Positions 1 to 6,752 are shown, counted from the stretch's first letter. The stretch: DNA of 7,330 bases from Acidobacteriaceae bacterium (GCA_003165855.1 PMXH01000350.1:3614-10943), one strand, 5' to 3'. Notes: generated from the letters alone by a model not told the origin. A program made the numbers and translations.

Positions 1-297
1 GGACCGGAGATTACCACGCCCTACTCGGCCGTCCTGCTCGACAATAATCAGCTTTACTATGGCAAGTTGGTGAATGCTGGTTCGAATTTTCCCGAACTGA
101 CCGATGTGTACTACATCCAAAGCCAGGTCAACCAGGAAACCAAGGCAGTGACCAGCGTGCTGGTACGTCGAGGCAATGAAGTGCACGGTCCCGACCGCAT
201 GTTTCTCAATGAGCATCACATCGTCTTGATCGAGCCCGTGGGAACAAATTCCAAGGTGGCGCAATTGATCGAGGCCGACAAGCAAGCGAAACACTAG
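1..297 (+). CDS. Hypothetical protein, C-terminal part (5' end outside window)
   Basis: The frame is open from the first base to the TAG stop at 295-297, giving 98 residues with no upstream stop. The true start therefore probably lies left of the window, although an internal ATG at 67 could begin a 76-residue protein. The visible part looks like a small beta-rich domain, with alternating hydrophobic stretches such as YSAVLLDNNQLYYGKL, TSVLVRRG and HHIVLIEPVG. It ends in a charged, Lys-rich tail. There is no Cys and no catalytic motif that I recognise. The hydrophobic/polar pattern would suit an extracytoplasmic domain behind an N-terminal membrane anchor, but that part is not visible. A strong terminator follows 25 bases after the stop, so the gene appears to end its transcription unit and to be separate from the TPR gene downstream. 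The family is not recognised. Confidence 0.75.
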   Translation, partial: GPEITTPYSAVLLDNNQLYYGKLVNAGSNFPELTDVYYIQSQVNQETKAVTSVLVRRGNEVHGPDRMFLNEHHIVLIEPVGTNSKVAQLIEADKQAKH

Positions 298-321
298 TTC
301 TTCCCCCAAAGTGTCCCACAA

Positions 322-364
322 GGCACCGGTTCAAGGGTGGGGGCCCTTAGCCGGTGCCCGTTTT
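322..364 (+). terminator. Rho-independent terminator of the first gene
   Basis: GGCACCGG (322-329) pairs perfectly with CCGGTGCC (351-358). Inside it AAGGG (333-337) pairs with CCCTT (344-348) around a G-rich loop. A TTTT run starts at 361, two bases after the stem. Position, stem strength and T-run fit an intrinsic terminator for the gene ending at 297. Confidence 0.8.
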
Positions 365-387
365 ATCTCGGGGACCCGCACCGCGAG

Positions 388-414
388 ACCTGGCACCTGA
401 CCCGAAGACCTGAC
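388..414. repeat. Short heptamer repeat ACCTGRC, three copies
   Basis: ACCTGGC (388-394) and ACCTGAC (395-401) are adjacent. A third copy, ACCTGAC (408-414), follows after the 6-base spacer CCGAAG. The array lies in the 213-base gap between the first terminator and the TPR gene. I infer that it is a remnant of a simple intergenic repeat. No function can be read from it. Confidence 0.5.
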
Positions 415-459
415 CACAAGTCCCGCGCATAGCGCCGCGTCTCCTGCCTAATTCTGGGT

Positions 460-465
460 TAGAAT
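460..465 (+). promoter_or_regulatory. Possible -10 box (TAGAAT) for the TPR gene
   Basis: TAGAAT matches five of six positions of the sigma-70 -10 consensus and lies 45 bases before the ATG at 511. No convincing -35 hexamer is found at the normal distance, so this is a weak assignment. Confidence 0.3.
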
Positions 466-510
466 CGAGACGCTGAAATTCAAGTCTCCCGGCCTTATTC
501 TGAGAAAAAG

Positions 511-2805
511 ATGATTCGATCCCGTCGGCGCATTTCCTTCCTGGGTAACTTCCTCCTGCTACTGCCGCTGGCGGCTGTGCTCGGGCTTCTGCCGGCTTGC
601 CGGAGTACAGCGCGGGCCCGGGAACACGTCGAAAAAGGAAATCAATACCTTGCGCAGAGGCAGTTCTCCTCAGCGGAGAACGAATACCAGCACGCGATTC
701 AGATCAATCCTGATTTCGCCGACGCTTACTACCGCCTGGGGCTTCTCCAGATCCAGCAGGAGTATCCCACGGCCGCCAGACAATCTCTCGCGCATGCTGT
801 AGATCTCGATCCCAAGAATCTGGATGCTCGTCTGCGCCTCGGCGACTTGCTCATCTCGTCCACTCAATATGCCGAAGCCCGCCAGCAGGCCGAGGCGGTC
901 CTTCAGCAGGACGGAAAAAATGCCGGCGCTCACCGCCTGCTGGGTCAAATTGCGCTTCACCAGATGCAATACGTCGCCGCAGAAAATGAACTGAAGCAAG
1001 CCCTTGCTCTCGATCCGCACGAACCGCAAACCTATGAAGTCCTGGGCCTCGCCCAGTTGCTCGATGCCGAGTACGGCGCGGCAGAAAAGAGTTTTCAGAC
1101 CGCGGTCGATATCAAACCGGACGACTCTCAGACCTACATCAACCTGGCAAACTTTTATAAGGGACAGAACGCTCCCGATCGCTCCGAACAGGTCTTGCGG
1201 CAGGGAATTGTACGAGATCCGAAAGCGGTCGAATTGCCTGTCGCCCTCGCTGGCCTTTATGTGGAACACGGCCGCGGGCCCGATGCGAAACACCTGCTGG
1301 ATCAGGTGGAAGCCGATGAGAACAACTATCCTGACGGCCGCCGCGCTGTCGCCGCCTTCTACTTGGAGAACGGCGACGCTGCTTCCGCACTCGACCGCTT
1401 CCGTGCTCTCGTCGACAAGAACCAGAACGATCAGGCTGCCGCCCGCAAAGTTGCCGAATGCTACCTCCAGTTAGGCCGCTGGCAGGATGCTGACCAGTGG
1501 CTCGATCAGCAAGATAAGGATCGGAAAGATGCCGGTTTCCGCCTACTTCGGGCGCGAAGTTACCTGGGAGCGTTTCGCCTTCGCGAAGCCGAGGCCGAAC
1601 TGCACAGCCTGGTCAAAGATTCCCCGGACTTGCCCGCCGTGTATTTCTACCTGTCGCAAGTTGATTCGGCTCAGGAAGAACCCGTGCAGGCGCAACAGGC
1701 GCTCACCGATGCCCTGCGCGTACAGTCGGGATATTTGCCCGCCCTTTTAGGTCTGGGAAACATTAGCTTGCAGCAAAACAACGCGAACGTTGCTCTGGCC
1801 TATGCCAGCCAGGTGATCGCCACAAGTTTCTGGGTTGCCGATGCTCACATTCTCGCCGGAAGCTCTTATTTGCTGCAAGGCGATCTGAATCAGGCGCAGA
1901 GAGCCTTCGAACTGGCCGCCGGATTGAACCCCCGCAGCCCTGCCGCGGAGGAGCGCTTGGGCCATGTGCTTGCCATGCGGGGCAACTACGCGGATGCGGA
2001 GAAGGCCTATGAAAGCTCGCTGGCGATTGCGCCGGATTATTCTCCGGCGCTGAGTGGCCTGGCCGAAATTCTTTCCAAAGAAGGGAAGGCAAAGCAGGCG
2101 ACCGCGCGCATTGATCGCCAGATCACCACCCAGCCCAAGTCCTTCCAGTTGTACGTCGCCAAAGCGGAATTCTGCATCGCACAGAAGGATTGGGACTGCG
2201 CCGAGCATAGCTATCAGCAAACCTTGGCACTGAATTCCTATTACATCAACGGCTATCTCGCTCTGGCTCACATCTACGCCGCCACCAACCGCCCCCAGAG
2301 CATGATCCAGGAGTATGAAGCCGCGCGCGCCAGATTTCCGGAATATCTTCCCACCTACATTCTGCTTGCCCAGGTCTACGAATATGTCGGTGACATTGAC
2401 CGCGCCCGGCAAACCTATCAGGATGCCCTCAAGGTCGATCCCAATTCCTATCAGTTGATGAGCAATCTTGCCCGCCTCTATGCCGACCACGGCGGATCGC
2501 TCACCGACGCCCTCGAACTCGCACAGAAAGCCAAAGCCGCGCAACCGGACGACCCTTCCGTCAACGATACTCTGGGCTGGATTTACTATAAGCAGGGGTT
2601 ATACCGATCCGCAGTGCCAGTTCTCGAATCCGCAGTCGCAAAAAATCCGCAGGTCGCGAAATTTCAATTCCATCTCGGAATGGCTTATCTGGCGGCCGGA
2701 CAGCCTGCGCAAGCTCATGCCAGCTTGCAGTCGGCTCTGCAATCGGGCCTTAGCCCGGAAGATGCTCGCTCGGCGCAAGATGCTCTGCAGAAGACCGGTT
2801 CTTAA
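511..2805 (+). CDS. Large TPR-repeat lipoprotein
   Basis: The 764-residue product begins with an Arg-rich n-region (residues 3-7) and a hydrophobic stretch (about 10-27) ending in LLPAC. Cys30 is thus a likely lipidation site, although Pro at -2 is not ideal for a lipobox. From about residue 35 to the end almost everything is tetratricopeptide repeat: about 20 units of 34 residues with the usual small/aromatic spacing, for example AENEYQHAIQINPDFADAYY and, near the C-terminus, NDTLGWIYYKQGLY from about residue 685. TPR solenoids bind proteins or peptides, so a scaffold or assembly role at the inner or outer membrane is likely. No enzyme domain is attached. Large TPR lipoproteins occur near exosortase/exopolysaccharide loci (PrsT type), but no such neighbour is visible here. 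The ATG at 511 follows GAGAAAAAG, a poor Shine-Dalgarno match, but it is the only start that gives the signal sequence. The next gene begins 87 bases downstream and has its own ribosome site. Confidence 0.9.
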   Translation: MIRSRRRISFLGNFLLLLPLAAVLGLLPACRSTARAREHVEKGNQYLAQRQFSSAENEYQHAIQINPDFADAYYRLGLLQIQQEYPTAARQSLAHAVDLDPKNLDARLRLGDLLISSTQYAEARQQAEAVLQQDGKNAGAHRLLGQIALHQMQYVAAENELKQALALDPHEPQTYEVLGLAQLLDAEYGAAEKSFQTAVDIKPDDSQTYINLANFYKGQNAPDRSEQVLRQGIVRDPKAVELPVALAGLYVEHGRGPDAKHLLDQVEADENNYPDGRRAVAAFYLENGDAASALDRFRALVDKNQNDQAAARKVAECYLQLGRWQDADQWLDQQDKDRKDAGFRLLRARSYLGAFRLREAEAELHSLVKDSPDLPAVYFYLSQVDSAQEEPVQAQQALTDALRVQSGYLPALLGLGNISLQQNNANVALAYASQVIATSFWVADAHILAGSSYLLQGDLNQAQRAFELAAGLNPRSPAAEERLGHVLAMRGNYADAEKAYESSLAIAPDYSPALSGLAEILSKEGKAKQATARIDRQITTQPKSFQLYVAKAEFCIAQKDWDCAEHSYQQTLALNSYYINGYLALAHIYAATNRPQSMIQEYEAARARFPEYLPTYILLAQVYEYVGDIDRARQTYQDALKVDPNSYQLMSNLARLYADHGGSLTDALELAQKAKAAQPDDPSVNDTLGWIYYKQGLYRSAVPVLESAVAKNPQVAKFQFHLGMAYLAAGQPAQAHASLQSALQSGLSPEDARSAQDALQKTGS

Positions 2806-2834
2806 TCCATTCAGGGCCGTCGACAGTTCTACGT

Positions 2835-2840
2835 TACAAT
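2835..2840 (+). promoter_or_regulatory. Possible -10 box (TACAAT) for the bacilliredoxin gene
   Basis: TACAAT, a five-of-six match to the -10 consensus, lies 52 bases before the ATG at 2893 in the gap after the TPR gene. No good -35 is seen. The gene could instead be read through from the TPR gene, because no terminator hairpin is visible between them. Confidence 0.3.
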
Positions 2841-2876
2841 CAAGATAACGGCACTCTTAACTCAATCCGACAACCT

Positions 2877-2883
2877 GAAGGAG
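2877..2883 (+). promoter_or_regulatory. Strong Shine-Dalgarno of the bacilliredoxin gene
   Basis: GAAGGAG ends 9 bases before the ATG at 2893. It is the best ribosome binding site in the window and fixes the start of this gene. Confidence 0.75.
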
Positions 2884-2892
2884 CACACGCCA

Positions 2893-3327
2893 ATGTATCC
2901 GGAAATTATGGTCATCCCCATGCGCGAAGAGTTGACCCGCTTGGGCATCGAGGAACTACGCACGCCCGAGGCGGTCGACCGCGCCTTGAACGCGCAGCCG
3001 GGTACGGCTCTGGTGATCGTGAACTCCATTTGCGGTTGCGCCGCCGGCCGCATGCGTCCCGCCGTTCGCATGGCTCTGGAGAAGGCCACGCATCCCGACA
3101 AAGCATTCACCGTGTTCGCCGGGCAAGATAACGAAGCCACCGAACGCGCCCGCGGCTATTTCACCGGACAACCGCCGTCTTCGCCTTCCATCGCCATTCT
3201 CCGCGATGGCCAGCTCGTCTACATGATGCCCCGGCGCGACATCGAATCCCGCGAAGCCCCCGCCATCGCCGCCGACCTGAAAGCGGCGTTAGACAAATTC
3301 TGCGCCAGGCCGCTGGCGGCGCAATAG
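2893..3327 (+). CDS. BrxA/BrxB (YphP/YqiW) family bacilliredoxin
   Basis: The product is 144 residues, the normal length of this thioredoxin-fold family. The hallmark is Cys47-Gly-Cys49 in NSICGCAAG, with the typical N-terminus MYPEIMVIPMREEL and the later FAGQDNEATERARGYF and PPSSPSIAILRDG segments. In Bacillus subtilis, BrxA and BrxB use the CGC motif to remove bacillithiol from mixed disulfides on cytosolic proteins after oxidative stress. The same reaction is the likely role here if this organism makes bacillithiol, which the window cannot show. There is no signal peptide, so the protein is cytoplasmic. An AAGGAG ribosome site lies 9 bases before the ATG. The gene stands downstream of the TPR gene without obvious functional linkage and converges on the propeller gene. 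Family assignment is firm; which paralogue (BrxA or BrxB) it is cannot be decided. Confidence 0.93.
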   Translation: MYPEIMVIPMREELTRLGIEELRTPEAVDRALNAQPGTALVIVNSICGCAAGRMRPAVRMALEKATHPDKAFTVFAGQDNEATERARGYFTGQPPSSPSIAILRDGQLVYMMPRRDIESREAPAIAADLKAALDKFCARPLAAQ

Positions 3328-3334
3328 CCTTTGT

Positions 3335-3358
3335 AGAGACGTAGCCTGCTACGTCTCT
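3335..3358. repeat. 24-bp perfect palindrome between convergent genes
   Basis: AGAGACGTAGC (3335-3345) is the exact reverse complement of GCTACGTCTCT (3348-3358), separated only by CT. It begins 8 bases after the bacilliredoxin stop and ends 26 bases before the stop of the opposing propeller gene. It could fold into a hairpin on either transcript and end both, but neither side has a T-run. It looks like one copy of a dispersed palindromic intergenic repeat (inference). Confidence 0.7.
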
Positions 3359-3384
3359 CATTCCCGCGCGATGCTGCGGCGGAC

Positions 3385-4620
3385 CTATTTCTTCGCCGCC
3401 GGGCTCACGATGAACGACTTCACCACGATCCCATTCGGCTGCAGCCCCACCGGAATCATGGTCAGAAGCGAATACTCCGTCGGCTCCAGCTTGCGCGGCG
3501 TCCGCTTCTGGATCACCGTTACATCGCCCGCTTGCGTATCCAGCACCAGAAGATACCTCTGATCCTGCGAAAGCGCCAGGCCATCCGGACGGCTTCCCAC
3601 CGCCATGGTTGCGATCCGCTTTCCCACGTCAATGTCGTAGACGGCAACGCTATCGGATCCGAAGTTGCTGACATATAGCCGTGAGTTATCGCGCGTGATC
3701 ACCCCGCGAGTGGGATGTTGTCCCACCAGCGCGCTGCTGCCCACCTCGTCATTCCCCGTCTCGATGATCGAAATGCTGTCGGACTCGAAGTCGCACACCA
3801 TCAACTCGCCGCCATCCGGTTTCAACGCAAGACTCACCGGCGTTCGCCCGACATCGAGCAACGCCAGCACCCGGTCGCTCGTCACGCCGCCCTTCTTGCC
3901 GCTCTCCAACGCAATCGACGCCACTTGCGACGAGCCCGAACACGCAACAAACGCCTTGCTGGAATCGGGCAGGACCACGATATCCTCCGGCTGCTGGCAC
4001 ACCGGTAACGTCGCCCGCACGCGCAGCAGCTTCGCATCAATCACCGAAACTGTGTTGTCGCCCCGGTTCGACACCACCACGGTCTCGCCATCCGGCGAAA
4101 CCCGCGCCAATCCCGGCGCCGCGCCCACACGCACATTGCCCAATACCACCCGCTTCTCCAGATCGATCACCGATACATTGGCCGACCCTGAGTTCGCCAC
4201 ATAAGCCCGCTTGCCATCTTCCGAAACGTCGATGAAATACGGCCGGCCGTGAACTCCGACTGTGGCCACCACCGCGTTCTTCTCCGCATCAATCACGCTC
4301 ACGTTGTTCGACCCGGTATTCACCACGTAAATCTCATTCTCCTTGCTGTTAGCCGCAACCCCGGTCGGCCCCAGGCCCACGGCAATGGTCTTTGCCAGTT
4401 CAAACGTCCGCAGATCAATCACGCTGACCGTGTTGCTCTTGCCATTGGTCACGTAGGCATACTCGCGATACGCCGGCCCATAGTCGGGCAGCGCCTGCTC
4501 GCGGAAGTACCACCAGCCGAGGCCGCCCAGGAGCGGAATCAGAACAATGATGATAAGGAGTTTTCGCAAGATGAAGATGAAGCTTGCTTCACTGAAAAAC
4601 CTAAGATTACCAGAGAGCAA
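3385..4620 (-). CDS. Membrane-anchored YVTN-family beta-propeller protein
   Basis: The product (up to 411 residues) has a hydrophobic signal anchor, LLIIIVLIPLLGGLGWWYF (about 21-39), and then eight tandem units of about 42 residues from residue 53 to the end. The units carry the YVTN pattern: YVTNGKSNTVSVID, VVNTGSNNVSVID, YVANSGSANVSVID, VVSNRGDNTVSVID and so on, with the last units more diverged. The propeller should lie outside the cytoplasmic membrane. Such propellers bind ligands or partners; a quinohemoprotein-type enzyme is unlikely because no haem or catalytic motif is visible. There is no ATG start. TTG at 4620 gives 411 residues, while TTG at 4569 gives a more typical start, (M)RKLLIIIV, of 394 residues; neither has a good Shine-Dalgarno, and an in-frame stop at 4624-4626 excludes anything further upstream. 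The gene lies 18 bases after the secreted-protein gene and is probably co-transcribed and perhaps translationally coupled with it. Confidence 0.88.
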   Translation of the reverse strand: MLSGNLRFFSEASFIFILRKLLIIIVLIPLLGGLGWWYFREQALPDYGPAYREYAYVTNGKSNTVSVIDLRTFELAKTIAVGLGPTGVAANSKENEIYVVNTGSNNVSVIDAEKNAVVATVGVHGRPYFIDVSEDGKRAYVANSGSANVSVIDLEKRVVLGNVRVGAAPGLARVSPDGETVVVSNRGDNTVSVIDAKLLRVRATLPVCQQPEDIVVLPDSSKAFVACSGSSQVASIALESGKKGGVTSDRVLALLDVGRTPVSLALKPDGGELMVCDFESDSISIIETGNDEVGSSALVGQHPTRGVITRDNSRLYVSNFGSDSVAVYDIDVGKRIATMAVGSRPDGLALSQDQRYLLVLDTQAGDVTVIQKRTPRKLEPTEYSLLTMIPVGLQPNGIVVKSFIVSPAAKK

Positions 4621-4638
4621 TCTCTACCAAGCCGTAGC

Positions 4639-6012
4639 CTAACGGGGCAGCGCTTCTACCACGTTTTTCTGGATAGTTTCTTGAGACGCCGACCGTTCCT
4701 TCAATTCGCTGGTCAACGATGCGGCCTTCTCGTCGGATACTCGAATCTCTCCATCCAGCACCGCCATCAACTTGCCCGAGCCCGTCCCCTCGAATTGCGC
4801 ACGCTGCAGCATGGCATACCCCTGTGCTGCCGGTGGGAGCGTCGTTTTGAAGTCCCCGCCCTGGCGCACGATGGAAAGAAGCGCCTCCGCAATTTTGTCG
4901 CGCAAAACTTCTCCCAGCGAACCCGAGCGCAACAACTCGCCGACCATTCCCTCCGCATCGATGCGCCCCATCTCCGGCACCAGTCGCAACTTGCCGTCTT
5001 CGCTCACCGCCGGCGTCAACTTCACTTCGATCGTGGCGTTACCTTCCGCCATCTCGCTGCCCGGTCCCTTGCCAAAGCACGCCCAGCGCTCGAAGTGCAA
5101 TTGCACAACCACCAAGCTTGCTGGCGCTGCCGGAGTGAGGGCCGCGTTCCGAATCGCAATCTGCTCTCCGCAACGGTCCGCTTTGTTGAGGCCGCCGCGC
5201 AGGACTTGGGTAATTTCGTGCTGCAGATCCGACATATCCGCCGTCAGTTCCAGTTTGAATGTGTTCTGCCCGCCTTCCGCTACGCCTTTGGAAACTACTC
5301 CAGACGTAACGATCTCGATCGGCTGGTTCGCGAACCGGATCGAGTTCTTCACCGGCGGAAGGTTGAACGCGAAGTCTTGCCGGTGGTTGGCAGCCCCAAT
5401 GCTCATCTCCTCGCCCAGATCGAGTTGCTCGTGCTGAAAACTTGTGAGCGCATGTTCCAGGCTCTGCGCCGAACTCGCCACCTGCGGACCAACCACCTTC
5501 CCTTCAACTACCGGATCCAGCGCCTTGGCCTGCTGCGCCAGATCGGAATCTTCCTTGACCAGCCTCTTGCTGATTTCCTTCAGCCCGGATTTCTGCGCAT
5601 CCGAGAATCCGTCCATAAATTTCTTGTTTTCACTTCGCGCTTTCTCGATCGCCTGTGCCAGCGCCGTAGCGCGACTCCCAACGTCAGACGCATTCCCCTC
5701 TTTACCAAGCTGTCCCGCAAAGCCTTGCAATTCCGTGCTGGCGGTTGCCGTGCTCTTCAACATCGCCACGTAGGCGATGATCTGTTCGCTGGTCGCCTGC
5801 ACTGCCAGCACCTGATGAAAATCCTTCAAGTCGTCTTTCTGATCCACGCCGCTCGCCCTGTTCCCTCCACTCAATCCGCCCCCGCCCGCGGCGCCGCCCC
5901 CAACATGCCCACCGCCGCCCCCGTGCTGGGCAAACACCTCGCACGGATACGCCAGTAATGCCGTACCCAAAATGATTGTGCTCAGTCTTGAACTGATATC
6001 TCTGCGAATCAT
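4639..6012 (-). CDS. Secreted Gly-rich protein of unknown function
   Basis: I do not recognise the family. From the ATG at 6012 the product is 457 residues. It has a signal peptide (Arg3/Arg4, hydrophobic 9-22, likely cleavage after VFA at residue 28). A flexible Gly/His segment follows (about 29-50, nearly all Gly from 31). Residues about 58-205 are an Ala/Gln/Lys-rich helical region with coiled-coil character. Residues about 212-425 form a beta-rich domain with short amphipathic strands and two Cys (281, 312) that could make a disulfide. A charged helix ends the protein. The protein is therefore probably periplasmic or surface-exposed. TTG at 6039 and GTG at 6027 are alternative starts: AGGAG (6041-6045) lies only 1 base before the TTG and 13 before the GTG. 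The ATG has a weak GAGAG 8 bases upstream and gives the most normal signal peptide. The propeller gene follows 18 bases downstream, so the two products may act together in the envelope. Confidence 0.82.
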   Translation of the reverse strand: MIRRDISSRLSTIILGTALLAYPCEVFAQHGGGGGHVGGGAAGGGGLSGGNRASGVDQKDDLKDFHQVLAVQATSEQIIAYVAMLKSTATASTELQGFAGQLGKEGNASDVGSRATALAQAIEKARSENKKFMDGFSDAQKSGLKEISKRLVKEDSDLAQQAKALDPVVEGKVVGPQVASSAQSLEHALTSFQHEQLDLGEEMSIGAANHRQDFAFNLPPVKNSIRFANQPIEIVTSGVVSKGVAEGGQNTFKLELTADMSDLQHEITQVLRGGLNKADRCGEQIAIRNAALTPAAPASLVVVQLHFERWACFGKGPGSEMAEGNATIEVKLTPAVSEDGKLRLVPEMGRIDAEGMVGELLRSGSLGEVLRDKIAEALLSIVRQGGDFKTTLPPAAQGYAMLQRAQFEGTGSGKLMAVLDGEIRVSDEKAASLTSELKERSASQETIQKNVVEALPR

Positions 6013-6050
6013 AAGACAGTCTCTCACTAAGTTGACCAATCTCCTAAAAC

Positions 6051-6112
6051 GCTGTCATCTTGGCGGAGTGGTTGCTTCGCGAAGCGAAACTGCCACCCAG
6101 TCGAAAGACCCC
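6051..6112. repeat. Degenerate dispersed intergenic repeat with central palindrome
   Basis: The stretch starts GCTGTCATCTTGGCGGAG, has the perfect 12-bp palindrome GCTTCGCGAAGC at its centre (6074-6085), and ends CAGTCGAAAGACCCC. This layout (CTGTCATCCTGAGC-like head, variable hairpin core, CAGTCGAAGGACC-like tail) resembles a repeat I associate from memory with intergenic regions of acidobacterial genomes. This copy appears to have drifted. The repeat identity is inference because only one copy is in the window. Confidence 0.5.
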
Positions 6113-6268
6113 CTCGCCCGTTCGCAGCAGCATTGGCGCCGAAGGGAATTCCCGTCACCGCAAACCTCGTTCTTTTTCGGCGCGAGGGCTGTCCAGCGCC
6201 TCTCCAGCTTGGCTCAGGTCCAAGAAAAACTCCACCGACTTTACAGTTCTTTGCACAAGACGGGAGTT

Positions 6269-6285
6269 AAATGGTGACACCGTTT
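6269..6285. repeat. 17-base inverted repeat downstream of the toxin gene
   Basis: AAATGGTG (6269-6276) and CACCGTTT (6278-6285) are reverse complements at seven of eight positions around a single central base. The core is GGTGACACC. It lies 48 bases beyond the toxin stop. It has no proper loop or following T-run on the minus strand, so it looks more like a DNA dyad or a mobile-element scar than a terminator. Confidence 0.4.
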
Positions 6286-6332
6286 TGCGAGGATCGCTCT
6301 GGCGCTGGCTCGCCGGGCTCAAAATGTGTGTC

Positions 6333-6737
6333 TCATAACCTTGGTTCGATCACCCTAAGCCCGCGTACTTGGGTAAAATGGCGCTGGTTGAAAGTCGCTA
6401 CCGCGCTTCCACTTTCCAAGGCCGTGGCTGCCACGATCAGATCATAAAAGCCGATCATTTTGCCCGAGGACTCCAAATCCGCCCAGATGCGGGCATGTTC
6501 AAGCGCCGTCGTCTCGGTGTAGGGAATAATCGGCAAGCTCGCGCAAATGTCTTGCAAGTACCGTTCGCGTTTCAGCCTGTGTGTGCCCGAAGATCGTTCC
6601 ACGCCATGCCACAACTCCGCGATGGTAATGGCGGCGATCTCGCAGGGGTCGTTAGGCTGACTCTCTAACCAGGTGGCGAGATCAAAGGTCCCCCTCTCAC
6701 CCCGGATGATCACGTCGGTATCAAGAAGGATTGCCAT
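6333..6737 (-). CDS. vapC: VapC-like PIN-domain ribonuclease toxin
   Basis: The 134-residue product is a single PIN domain of normal VapC length. The acidic metal-binding residues are in place: Asp6 in LLDTDVII, Glu41 in ITIAELWHG, and Asp99 in IGFYDLIVAATAL, followed by the conserved Asn117 in ATFNQRHF. VapC toxins are Mg2+-dependent endoribonucleases that cut tRNA or rRNA and stop translation when freed from their antitoxin. The target of this one cannot be predicted. The ATG at 6737 lies 15 bases after the antitoxin stop, so both are surely one operon with the antitoxin first. There is no strong Shine-Dalgarno, only a GTGGAC stretch, which fits weaker synthesis of toxin than antitoxin. No active-site residue is missing, so the toxin is probably functional. 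Confidence 0.93.
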   Translation of the reverse strand: MAILLDTDVIIRGERGTFDLATWLESQPNDPCEIAAITIAELWHGVERSSGTHRLKRERYLQDICASLPIIPYTETTALEHARIWADLESSGKMIGFYDLIVAATALESGSAVATFNQRHFTQVRGLRVIEPRL

Positions 6738-6752
6738 CGGCGGCGTCCACGG

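Larger units (their letters stand above)
6013..6332. other. Gene-free stretch with repeats and small palindromes
   Basis: No convincing gene lies in these 320 bases. Short open frames on the plus strand lack family features and have ordinary random composition. The stretch holds the leader of the secreted-protein gene (AGGAG on the minus strand at 6041-6045), a degenerate dispersed repeat (6051-6112), the perfect 10-bp palindrome GGGAATTCCC (6144-6153), a weak CCTCG/CGAGG hairpin (6165-6187), and a 17-base dyad (6269-6285). No clear intrinsic terminator for the toxin gene and no convincing promoter for the secreted-protein gene can be pointed out. Confidence 0.6.

Noticed and set aside
370..425. 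CGGGAC (370-375) and GTCCCG (420-425) as a stem
   Set aside because: The arms are only 6 bp and 44 bases apart with no T-run, so chance pairing is as likely as a real structure.
511..600. Twin-arginine (Tat) signal in the TPR lipoprotein
   Set aside because: The Arg5-Arg7 cluster followed by Ile-Ser-Phe-Leu resembles a Tat motif but has an extra residue between the Arg pair and Phe-Leu; a normal Sec lipoprotein signal explains it better.
670..1293. A 207-residue minus-strand open frame inside the TPR gene
   Set aside because: Same reason: it mirrors TPR coding sequence and carries no family motif or ribosome site.
1747..2544. A 265-residue minus-strand open frame inside the TPR gene
   Set aside because: The plus-strand frame shows regular TPR units across the whole stretch; the antisense frame has no recognisable domain.
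4249..5958. A 569-residue plus-strand open frame
   Set aside because: It lies antisense to the secreted-protein gene and the start of the propeller gene, is rich in Arg, His, Leu and Gln without domain features, and is explained as a shadow of GC-rich codons. The minus-strand frames carry signal peptides and clear repeats.
5972..6338. Plus-strand open frames of about 90-100 residues in the gap left of the toxin gene
   Set aside because: They run through the dispersed repeat, overlap each other in different frames and show Arg/Ser-rich composition typical of non-coding DNA.
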